From: Perilla frutescens
Lineage: Eukaryota > Streptophyta > Magnoliopsida > Lamiales > Lamiaceae
Assembly: GCA_026008535.1 (NCBI GenBank)
Contig: BRKX01000002.1
Coordinates: 68,593,380 to 68,657,379 of the forward strand
Direction of reading: 5' to 3'
Length of the DNA stretch: 64,000 nucleotides
Within the stretch, counting starts at the first letter, position 1, and the number at the start of each line of letters is the position of its first letter. Below are positions 34,973 through 44,468 of the stretch, in pieces. Under the pieces are notes generated by a model. The model was not told the DNA's origin. It was given only the letters and a program-made list of their open reading frames with translations, and searched no databases. Position numbers and translations under genes: made by a program.

Positions 34973-35400
34973 CTAGTTTGTTTGTATGGCTGATCCCAGA
35001 TTAGCTAATGCATCAGCGTGGCGGTTTTCCTCCCTGGTGATGTGTCGGGCTTCGATTTTTTCGAACATGGCTGCTGATTGTTTTGCGACCGCGAGGTACG
35101 ATACCATCCTTGAATCTTTTGCCTGAAATTCTCCTTCAAACTGATTTATTATCAATTGCGAATCGCTCATGACTCGTAGTTTTTTAGCCCTTATGTCGGC
35201 TGCCAAATTTAATCCTGCTATGAGGGCCTCGTATTCAGCCTCGTTATTGGTGGTTTTGAATCCACATCGAATAGATCTTTCTGTGATTATTCCTTCTGGA
35301 TCAGTTAGAACTAGGCTCATTCCACTCCCCTTCGAAGTGCTGGATCCATCGACCTGGAGGGTCCAGTACTTAGAATCATTATCTTCGAGGCTCGTTAATA
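34973..35400 (-). pseudogene. Second, archaeal-type RNase H of the gypsy element
   Basis: Catalytic acidic residues are visible in VDGSS (near 35345), NNEAEYEAL, SDSQLIINQFEGE and ENRHADALANLGSA. A second RNase H copied from a plant-type or archaeal-type enzyme is a Tat-lineage hallmark. RNase H removes the RNA strand of the RNA:DNA hybrid during reverse transcription. The domain reads through, but its junctions to the neighbouring domains contain stops. Confidence 0.85.
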
Positions 35401-36352
35401 TTCTTCCTTCTGGGTCGTAGGAGAAGTCTGCAATGAAATCTGATAGGACTTGAGATTTAATTGATGTTCGTGGAACGAAGTCGATATCGTACTCCCCGAG
35501 TTCGATGGCCTATTTTGATAATCTCCCTGCGAGGTCTGGTTTTCTCAACACTGCTCTTAAGGGAAACTCTGTGACCACTTTTATTGAATGTCTTTGAAAG
35601 TAAGGTTTCATTTTCCTGGAAGTCATTACAAGTGCTAAGGCCAACTTTTCGAGCTATGGGTACCTGGTTTCGACATCTAGCAGCGATCGGTTGGCGTAGT
35701 ATACGGGATGTTGTCTCCTCTCATCTTCTCTAACAAGCACTACACTGATCGAGTTAGTAGAAACAGATAAATAAACAAGGAGTACCTCTCCGTCGATTGG
35801 TTTGGATAGAAGAGGTGGACTCGCGAGATATTCCTTAAGGTCTTCGAGGGCTTTGGCGCATTCCGGAGTCCATTCGAAGTCTTTGTTTTTTCGTAGAGTC
35901 TGAAAAAACGCTCGGCTTTTTTCTGAATATTTGGATATGAAGCGGCTGAGAGCTGCTAACTGACCGGTCAGTTTTTGGACGTCTTTAGTGTTTTTGGGAT
36001 GTTGGATGTTTCGGACTGCCCTGATTTGGCTGGGGTCGGCTTCGATTTCTCTTTTTGTTACTAGGTATCCTAGGAATTTCCCAGAAGTCACTCCAAAAGC
36101 GCATTTGGTGGGGTTCAACTTCATGTTATATCGTCGTAGGACTTCGAAGGTTCGTTGTAGATGCATGACATGGTCTTGAGCCCGTACTGATTTGACTAAC
36201 ATGTCATCAATATATACTTCCATTGTTATCCCGATGAGCTCTTTGAACATTCGATTTACCAGCCTTTGATATGTTGCACCTGCATTTTTTAGTCCGAAAT
36301 GCATAACTTTATAACATAACATACTTCGATGTGTAATGAATGCTGTTTTTTC
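35401..36352 (-). pseudogene. RT C-terminal half and first RNase H (broken)
   Basis: From 36322 to 35654 the frame reads KVMHFGLKNAGATYQRLV, the catalytic YIDD box in MEVYIDDMLVKS, KLNPTKCAFGV, FLGYLV and the RNase H start (LVYLSVSTNSISVVLV). Downstream, in-frame TAG stops occur at about 35656 (after VETRYP) and in the SK*AIELGEYDI stretch near 35513, the latter most simply a TGG-to-TAG change. Another stop separates this part from the upstream RT half near 36355. Confidence 0.85.
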
Positions 36353-37750
36353 TTAGTCTTCGTGGTGTATTAGTATTTGGTTGTATCCTGAGAATGCGTC
36401 CATAAAGCTCATGAGCTCGTGGCCTGCCGTTGCATCGACTAGTGCGTCTATGTGTGGTAGGGGGAAAGAATCTTTGGGGCACGCCTGATTGAGGTCGGTG
36501 AAGTCTATGCATAAGCGGTTCTTTCCGTTCTTCTTTTTTACCACTACGACATTGGCTAACCATTCAGGGTAATGAACTTCGCGGATATGTCCGTTCTTTA
36601 ATAGTTTGTTGACTTCCTCATCCACGATTTTATTTCTTTTCGGGGCGAATTTGCGTCTTTTTTGCTTGATTGGGATTTTTTCCAGGTCTACCTGCAATTT
36701 GTGAGTTATAATAGAGGGGTCGATACCTGTCATATCCTCAAATGACCATGCAAAGCAGTCGTGATGTTCTTTGAGGAATTCGATCAATAGCTCCCTGATG
36801 TCTGAGGTTAATCTGGACCCGATGGATACTTTATGATCTGGGTGTTCGGGATGAATTTGTATTTCGTCGAGGTCTTCAGTTTTTGGTTCTTTGTAACTTC
36901 GATCGTTAGGGTTTGATGAGGTTGAGCCGACCTCTATTTGGTTAATCTCGATGATTACTTTCTGTTTGAATGTAGCGACGTAGCATTCTCTTGACGAGAT
37001 CTGTTCTCCTCGTACCGATCGGACTCCCCATGGGGTAGGGAACTTCATGATTTGGTGATATGTTGAAGGTACTGCTCGAAGTTCATGGATCCAGGGTCGT
37101 CCCATAATCACGTTGTATGTTGACGACGCGTCTATTACCTGAAATTTTGTGAGAAGGTTGAGCCCTTCAATGTAAGTGGGAAGCGTGATTTCTCCTAAGG
37201 TTGTTTTATGTTCTCCGCTGAAGCCGATCAACGTTGTAGATTTCTTCACGATATCTGTTTCTTTCACCTGCATTTCTTTTAAAGTGCTAAGGAAGATCAC
37301 GTTAGAGGAACTCCTGTTATCGATGAGAGTTCGTTTGATTAGACAATTCGATATTAAAAATGAAATAACTAGTGCATCGTGGTGTGGGAGTGAGAGTTCA
37401 GATACTTCACTACTAGAGAAGCTGAGGGTTGTCTGATCATCAGGTTTTGCTTCTTTAGGTATGTTCGTTGTATATTCGAGGGATCGGCAATGCCTCTTCG
37501 TTGATGACTGGGAGATGCCACTGATCTCCGAACCGCCGGTTATGCAATTTAGCGTTCGATCGATTCTCGGGGGTTCGACAGGCTGAGTTCCTGCAGTATT
37601 GTCTCTTCTATTCCAATTTTCTCTTCCTTTTGGGGTCAGGAGGTCAGCTAAGTGACCTCTTTTGAAGAGCTCGATCACCTCAAGTCTAAGAGCGATGCAG
37701 TCTTTTGTTCTATGCCCATAGTCGTTGTGGAAGTCGAAAAATTTATTCAT
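36353..37750 (-). pseudogene. Zinc knuckle, protease and RT N-terminal half (broken)
   Basis: The 465-codon frame starts with a degenerate zinc knuckle (FHNDYGHRTKDC). The protease follows; its active-site segment reads LIDNRSSSNVIF, where families have D-x-G-S-S, so the catalytic glycine is replaced by arginine. Further on come YNVIMGRPWIHEL and the RT start (YPEWLANVVVVKKKNGK, RLCIDFTDLNQACPKDSFP, MDAFSGYNQI). The retained Asp in MDAFSGYNQI is the first of the RT catalytic aspartates. The mutated protease alone would abolish activity. Confidence 0.9.
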
Positions 37751-37756
37751 GTCTCA

Positions 37757-38173
37757 CTAATTGTCAGGTGTTCTCATCTTTGGGGGCCATTTGACATTTT
37801 GACCGAGCCCCTTCAACGCATTTACGGCTTCCGAAGGTGTTATACAGAGATTATATTCGGGTAGTCTCCTGTCTGGGCGTTCGGGCAATCTTCTGTCTCT
37901 GGGGTCGAATCTGGGGTTACGAGGATATGGGTCTGCTCGATACCTTTCGTTTCTGATGTGAGGTCTGTGTTCCTTGCTAGGCTGATCATTCCGGGGTTTG
38001 AATTTGGATGAGTTTGCTTTGTCTTCTTCCCATTTGATCTGTGCCCATGCTTTGGCGAGGACGTCTTCCATTGTCTTGGACGGATATTTTGTTAATTCTT
38101 TGTAAAGATCCGAATTCCTTTTTAAGCCTTTTCTGAAGGCCGACACGGCGGTGTCGATGTTACATCCCGGGAT
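37757..38173 (-). pseudogene. C-terminal gag fragment fused to the 5' LTR
   Basis: Coding continues upstream of the first Met right up to the LTR edge: the frame reads PGCNIDTAVSAFRKGLKRNS directly from the junction at 38173/38174. It goes on with the usual capsid-like stretch (KYPSKTMEDVLAKAWAQIKW) and a basic Arg/Pro-rich linker (RDRRLPERPDRRLPEY). The N-terminal half of gag, the leader and the primer-binding site are missing. A stop near 37753 separates it from the following frame. Confidence 0.85.
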
Positions 38174-38452
38174 TGATACCTCTTTCCCTAAAAATAAGGA
38201 ATTCTCCCTTATTTCCGGGGTCAGTTACTTATCTCTAACAGGGTTTTGACCGAGTCTCGTCTATCTCTAAACGTCTTTTTTTTATTTGGTCTCCTGGCTA
38301 TGAGCTCTATAACGGTTTGATCTTTATCCCTTATCTGTCATCAATCCTCTCGACCTCTCACCGTTAGGCCTCGATGTGCATTTATTAAGCCCCAAGACCC
38401 TTGAATGAGTATGGGCTTTATATATTGGGCTTCGATAAATTAGACCTCTACA
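38174..38452 (-). repeat. 5' LTR of the gypsy element (279 bp)
   Basis: Matches 30303-30583. On the minus strand it begins TGTAGAGGTCTAAT and ends AAAGAGGTATCA, where the other copy ends AAAGAGGTTAACA. The last few bases may therefore already belong to the deletion junction with gag. Confidence 0.88.
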
Positions 38453-39337
38453 GCCGCTGCTGTCGAATTGACCAAATTTTCAAATTTCACACAAAAATTC
38501 CCCAAATTTGAAAGATGCAATTGTTTGAATTAACAAAATTAATTTCACAATTGAAATCTACAAAATTGAATAGATTCGATTGAATTCTCGAAACTCGCCT
38601 TCAAGACAAAAGAATCCGATCATTTTTCTCTTCCGCTTTCATTTTTTAATCACAAACTACACGAAAGTTGTCCCTTTTTCGGGCCGGCTTTTTGGGAAGC
38701 CCGTTCCCACCGCGGGGTTGAGCCTAGTATAAAAAAAATTCCTATCTTCCTCTCACTATTTTCGAGCTGCATAAAAAATGAAATGAAAATTCAATTTCTT
38801 CAACGTAGAGGATAATGTCGCTGTTCTGAGCTTCCGGCACTGTGGTCCTGGCCTTCCGACGGCGGCGGTGATGGTGGCGGCATTCGCGAGAGGTCGCCTA
38901 CTCTCTCAGCTTCGTCTCGGTCGCAGTTCTCGGCTCTCTCTCGCGTTCTGCATTCTGCGTTCTACGTTTTTTTTTTAATTTTGGCTGAATTTTGACATAG
39001 TGGGTTGGATTCAGATTAATGGGTCGACCCGCCTCATGAGCCGGCCCATCAGTCTCCTGCACATGAGACCAGCCCAATTATAATTATAGACAAGCAGTAA
39101 GCCACACTATTTATGCATATCACGTAATCCATGTGAGCAGCACCATAAATAGAAAATGAAATATGTATATAATTTAAAATATTTTTGTATTTTGTTTTGT
39201 TTTTACAATTGCGCCCATAACAATTTTTAATTGGTTTAAGTGGGTGGGCGCATTTAGTGAGTTGTACTATTCGAGCCAACTTACATGAAAATAGGTTCAA
39301 ATTGTATTTTCGTATGCGATTATAAATTACCATCTAA
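38453..39337. other. Intergenic DNA with an exon-like block at 38871-38978
   Basis: A locally GC-rich patch at about 38840-38970 contains, on the plus strand, a 35-codon frame starting MVAAFARGRLLSQLRLGRSS and ending at a T-rich stop. It is Arg/Ser/Leu-rich and low in acidic residues, like an organellar presequence. It has no downstream exon that I can recognise, so it may be a relict first exon or chance. The remainder is AT-rich. Confidence 0.25.
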
Positions 39338-40341
39338 GGGCATCTCCAATGCCCAGATAACATTCTGATGTGGCATTGAAATGTTACCCAAAAATGGGTA
39401 ACATTTGCATAGTGAAGAATTGGTACAAATGAGAAAATTTTAATTAGGTACAAATAATGCTACATGATAGCATTTATTTTTTAATTGAATGTGGACCCCA
39501 TTTCTCTTCCCTTTTCTTAACTTTTTCTCTTTCCTCTTTCTTTTTTCCTTCTTTTCTCTCTCTCATTTTTTTCTTCATTTTTTCGGTCACTAACCGAATC
39601 CATTTCTCTCTATTTGTTTTATGTTTTCTCTTTCCTTTTTTTTCCTCTTTCATTTATCTTTCCTTGTTTCTTTTTTTTTCTATACTATTTTGTGCTTCTG
39701 TTGGCTTGAGTGAAATAACATTTTTTTTTCAAATTGTAAAATAAATAGGCTTGGAACGATATTACGGTACATACAATTTGAAAAAAAATAATTATTTACA
39801 AATAATATTATTATCTATCAATAGTAACAATAATTATATTAAAGAAATCTAATGAAAATTATTTGAAAATGTTCTTTTTTTTTCTTGTACTTCTCGTACG
39901 TTTCTTTTTATTCTTTTTCAATTTTTGTTCTAAATATAATTAAATTTGTATGTAAATACAATCAAAAGTGGCGAAAAATAAATTAAAAAATATCTATTTA
40001 ATAAAGTTGTCAATTATGAATGAGTAGTTAAAAAAATATTCACTACAATAAATTTATGTTTAAATAAATTAAATTTTCAAATTAGTATTCAAAATAAATT
40101 TGCTAAAAAATATTATCATATTAAATTAGTATATATAATGAAATCATAAATATTTTTTTAATAAATTCAAATATGTAAATAAAATGAGTGATGTAATAGT
40201 GGGGTCCTCAAAAAGTAGTAACTGTACCTAGATGCATTGGAAGATTTGGGTAGCAATTTAATGAATTTGGTAACTTTTGATGTGGCAGCTATTAAAAAAT
40301 GATACATTTATTGGAGATGCCCTGATCTATTGGAGATGCCC
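39338..40341. mobile_element. PIF/Harbinger-type MITE, about 1.0 kb
   Basis: The left end is GGGCATCTCCAATGCCC and the right end is its inverted form ATTGGAGATGCCC. TAA flanks both sides (39335-39337 and 40342-40344), the 3-bp duplication typical of PIF/Harbinger insertions. The inverted right terminus occurs twice (ending at 40322 and 40341). Subterminal regions are also inverted relatives (GGTAACATTT versus inverted AAATTTGGTAAC). The interior is AT-rich and pyrimidine-rich without a transposase. Confidence 0.85.
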
Positions 40342-41648
40342 TAATGTTAAAAGTTTCCGGGTTTTTCTTACAATTTGTCAAATCATCGCTGTCTGGATTG
40401 CATTGTATGGTATCAAAACAATTAATGTCCCCGTTTACTTATAGATAAATAATTTGGTGACATATGTCTATTTTAAAATAATTTAATTCATCAATCATTT
40501 ATGGCCGCTCTGTTATTTATTTATTCTTGTCCCTAGAGCTGCCTAATTATTTCAATAAAATTATTGGAGCTAGTTAGTGATGGTTTTGTATTAGCGTATA
40601 TTTGGCATGTGTTTAAGGAGGTTAGTTTGTTAGTTAATGATCTAACGCGTTTTGATGTTAGATATTTTCATGTGTTTGCTTGAACTTATAGTTTTTTTCA
40701 AGGATTGAAGTTTCTTGTTGAATTCGATTGCTATTTTATAAAATGGCATTCCTTAAAAAAAAAAAAAAAAAAAAAAAGTAATCCCAATTGCAAAAGGGTT
40801 AAAAATTTATTTGATCTTTTGTTGAGTACTCGAGGTTTTTAAAATATGTGTTTTCTTAATTATATGTTTATGAGTTGAACTGAGCATTGAATAAGTTTTT
40901 ATCAAATTAAGGACATGCCAAATTGAAATACTTTAATGTTTTTAACATGTTTAGATGTCGTATTTGGACTCCAAAAAATAAATAAAATAAACTAGGTATC
41001 AACTTTTATGCTCGTTCTCATACCTTTGGGTACTTAATTACATATATTCGTACCCGTTATTCATATTTTAACTATTTCTCTTATGCGATTCACGAGAAAT
41101 GTTTTACAGTATTTGATAAATTTTAAAATATTTTTCGAACATGCCATGATTTAAAGTCAATTTACACAAGGTTCAAAGGTTGAGTGTGGTCGACTGAATT
41201 TAATATTTAAAAACCTTTTGCCACGAATCAACCTGTGGTTTTTTTTATTAAGCTAGTTAAGTTTATATTTCTATTCAAATCTTATCTAGTAAGTAGTAAC
41301 TAATCAAACAAACAAACAACATTAAAAATATTGAACGAACAAGTGTACGTAAACTATCAAGAAAATACAAAAATCAATGATAGATATAATACAAAAACTA
41401 ATGTTAATTTTTTATTTTTTATTTTCAAGCTTTCATTCTGAAATCGGATTGATTGCTTTATAATTGACACGGATATATTTCCGAAAAAATAAAGAATGAA
41501 AAATAAAAAAGAACTTGTTTTGATTATACCACGTATGTGCTAGCTGGATCCATCGAAATCAAATTGGATGATTAGCCGTTATCATTGGTCATCGCATCAA
41601 CAAAAAATATATTAATCTGATTACGCAAACAAACCACATTTAAAATAA
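40342..41648. other. AT-rich intergenic DNA, nothing recognised
   Basis: Contains an A-run at about 40757-40778 and otherwise no gene, RNA or boundable transposon. Confidence 0.5.
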
Positions 41649-43625
41649 CTAGAATGATCATTCGTGCTATGCACGAATAATATATTTACAGTTATTATTA
41701 TTTTATTAGAAATTATAAACATAAAATTAATATTATAGAAAAATATTTATGCTAAAATCTATATAATAACTTTCAAAGAATTGAGAATCTCAAAGATATG
41801 TAATCTTTGGTAGTCCCGATCCTTTGCGAAGATCTAAATAGTGGAAATTATGCATAAAAATAAGATATCTTGAATCAAAATCTACTGGTTCCCTGTTACC
41901 CCAATTCAAAAACAAAAAAGAAATGATTAATTTTATTGTATGTTTAGTTTTTCAATATAATTTTATAAAAAATATACGATATGTTGTCATGTTGATTTTA
42001 AATTTTTTTAGTTTTTAAAATTTATGTAAATTTAAATATCTTAATTAAATTTATACTTTCTTCAATATAATGAATGAGTATCATGTGGTAATTATTTTAA
42101 AATTAATAACAATATATTTTCAATTCATCAATTTCAAGGTTCATTTTTTTGTATATGAGATTTGTTATTTTTGCATTGATACATGATTTAATTTGCAATT
42201 TGTGACATTTTTATTTACTAAAAGAAAAATGATTCGGTGTTTGATTAAATAAATAAATAAATACACACACACACGCACACCAAAATTATATAAAAAGATG
42301 ACTGAAAAATATAAATATAATTTTTTTGAAGAAATCTAAACTAACTAATAACGTGATGAGAGTAAATAGATATTTAAGAAACAAACTGAAAAAGAAAAAG
42401 GAAAGCTAATTAGACCAAATAAAAATGATTTAAGAGATGAGACGTTGCTTCAAAAAAATATGTTTGCTCCGTCAAATTTTGGTCTAATTAGCTTTTCCTG
42501 GATATAATCTATTCGGATTGAAGCAACTCTCTTTGAGGAAGTAATGTATTGTTGGATTCGTCGTCTTGTAAATAAGATAGCACATGTTGTAGTGCATCTT
42601 GTCGTCCACAACTCTACTCTTTTACTCTTACACTGACGATTTGCCGAGTAATTTTGTGATAGACATTCCTATGTGTGAATGATCTGACTTATATTAATAT
42701 TCGGTGGTTTATTGTTATAAAAAGAAGAAGATAATATCGCATTTACAAATTTACAGTTCACTATTGCTTCCTTGAAGTTTTGAAAATTGAAAGACTCAAA
42801 TTTAATTAATCACAACACGAAATTATTTCCATCAAATTGGGCGCGCTTTGATTGATAATTTTTTTAGTACTGTATTGATTTACGATTTAGTATTATGTTT
42901 GTTTGTTAATAATAAAACAAAATTTGTGTTTTAAATGTGGTGGAAATGATGTGGTCAATAGAAATTGATCACATGTTTTTTAATAAATCGATGAAATTCT
43001 CTTAGTCTAAGTTTTGAATATAAAATATATGCAAATTAAGACCGAAAGTAATGAAGTGTTTTGGTTGTTCCTACGAAAAAATGACAGTTCTCCAAATGTA
43101 AAAAAAAATGACAGTAACTATGAAAAATAAAAATAAGTAAGTCGTGTGAACTTTTCATTAAATGTAATTATGATATCAAAATTGTGTTGGTTTATCATAT
43201 TTACTGAATTTACTAATTCCCCTACAAATGGGATGGAAAATTGCACAACTCTATTATTATACATATAGATATAGATTATATCGAGGAAAATATTTATAAT
43301 ATTTGGAATAATGATTATATGTAATACATCGTGCAATCTATATATACATTCAAATAAATAATTGTATAATAATGAAATTAGTATAATCATTGTGGAATCA
43401 TATAATCGAGTATCATTATCTGTATTTGTATATGCATTATTACAATAATTATTTGTTGTACATACATTATACGTGTATATGGAAAGTCTCAAAGGTAAAT
43501 GAAATTAATTGTGATGATGCGTAATTCTATATATTACTATAATGCCCGTACAATATTAAATAAATGTCTACAGTGCCCTTTTGCAAATGATCGAGAATAC
43601 AAAAGTGTGTTATAATATATATAGA
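41649..43625 (-). mobile_element. Non-autonomous Helitron, 1977 bp
   Basis: On the minus strand the 5' end at 43625 reads TCTATATATATTATAACA, the common plant Helitron start. The 3' end has a perfect 7-bp-stem hairpin TTCGTGC/GCACGAA (41661-41677) followed 12 nt later by CTAG at 41652-41649. The bases outside are A before the TC and T after the CTAG, matching insertion between A and T without target duplication. No Rep/helicase frame is present. A nested hairpin lies at 42400-42498. Confidence 0.8.
42400..42498. repeat. 99-bp inverted repeat inside the Helitron
   Basis: GGAAAGCTAATTAGACCAAA at 42400-42419 is inverted at 42478-42498 with one extra base, leaving a loop of about 58 bp. It could be a tiny nested MITE or a hairpin-forming element; no flanking duplication is obvious. 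Confidence 0.7.
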
Positions 43626-44400
43626 TTGAATTGTTGTTACTATGATGATGATGATGATTATTAGTACTAAGTAATTAAATAAATTTAAGCAAGAAAAGGT
43701 CGTCGAAAAAATTATTCTTATAGATTATAGACGTGGGAAATTAAGTTATAACATTAATTACGAATTCAAAGGGTTTGTTTTGCAAAGAGGTACAATGCAA
43801 GGAATTCCAAGGGCTTTGAGAATACAGATTGACAATTAGCAAAATATGAATTTATATACATTATTATAATATATATATAAGTTCCCAAAATATATTTCAA
43901 TAAAATTCACTCACTTTATTTTGAAAAGAGACAACAACATTACTAATTTACTATGAATATTCTACATATATTCTTATAATATATTGCCAAAAAGCTCTCA
44001 AAATCCAAACCAACATAAAACTGATTATGTCTAAAGAAATTTTGGGTGCATCAAACTATTTTTCTAAAAATATACTACTATAATATAATGGGAACTGCTT
44101 CGTGCTGCCACCACCTTTTCCCCCTCCCAAATTAAAACTGCACATCACTTTCTCCGCAACCCATATATCCTCTCTCTCTCTCTCTCTCTCTCTCCATTTC
44201 CCCAGTACTTCATTCCCGGCAATCCGTGCATACACCCACACGAATTCGTATCTATAATCTTCACAAACTCGTATATCTCTCACAGCACACGTGCGATTCG
44301 CACTCACTGCGAGCTCACTGTAGTAACTCTGATTGTGGCTACCTCGAGTTTCTGCAGCGGTTTTTTGAGGGTTTTGATTAGATTTTTATTTTTGTTGGAG
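43626..44400 (+). promoter_or_regulatory. Upstream region and leader of the glycine-rich protein gene
   Basis: The region is AT-rich until about 44080, where TATAATATAA could serve as a TATA element. A (TC)n tract at 44169-44194 and a pyrimidine-rich leader follow, typical of plant 5'UTRs. An ACACGTGCG ACGT-core motif occurs at about 44287. Nothing gene-like precedes the uORFs at 44401. Confidence 0.35.
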
Positions 44401-44468
44401 ATGCAATCCTCCTTCGCTTCTTCCACTCGCCGCCGTTTGATGCGATGACTGTTCTCCTCTCTCAATGA
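44401..44468 (+). other. Two short uORFs before the glycine-rich protein start
   Basis: uORF1 is 44401-44448 (15 codons plus stop, MQSSFASSTRRRLMR). uORF2 is 44445-44468 (7 codons plus stop, MTVLLSQ); its TGA overlaps the main start codon as ATGA (44465-44468). Whether both are in the transcript depends on the transcription start, which I cannot see. Such an overlap allows termination-reinitiation control of translation. Confidence 0.45.

Larger units (their letters stand above)
30303..38452 (-). mobile_element. Decayed Tat-lineage Ty3/gypsy retrotransposon
   Basis: An 8.15-kb element on the minus strand. From the 5' LTR (38174-38452) it runs gag fragment, protease, reverse transcriptase, RNase H, a second archaeal-type RNase H, integrase, tandem repeats, an antisense extra ORF, more tandem repeats, a polypurine tract (GAGGGGCTAAT, minus strand, just before 30583) and the 3' LTR (30303-30583). 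Dual RNase H and an antisense ORF between pol and the 3' LTR are established marks of the Tat lineage (Retand/Ogre relatives). All frames are interrupted. The 5' LTR abuts gag with no primer-binding site between them. Flanks AGAAT and GCCGC do not match, so no target duplication is seen. Confidence 0.9.

Noticed and set aside
30303..38452. Ty1/copia or virus-like origin of the large element
   Set aside because: Domain order RT-RNase H-integrase and dual RNase H fit Ty3/gypsy Tat; no envelope gene is seen.
43118..43492. 124-codon minus-strand frame
   Set aside because: AT-rich, Ile/Asn/Tyr-dominated, inside the Helitron; no Helitron helicase or other motif.
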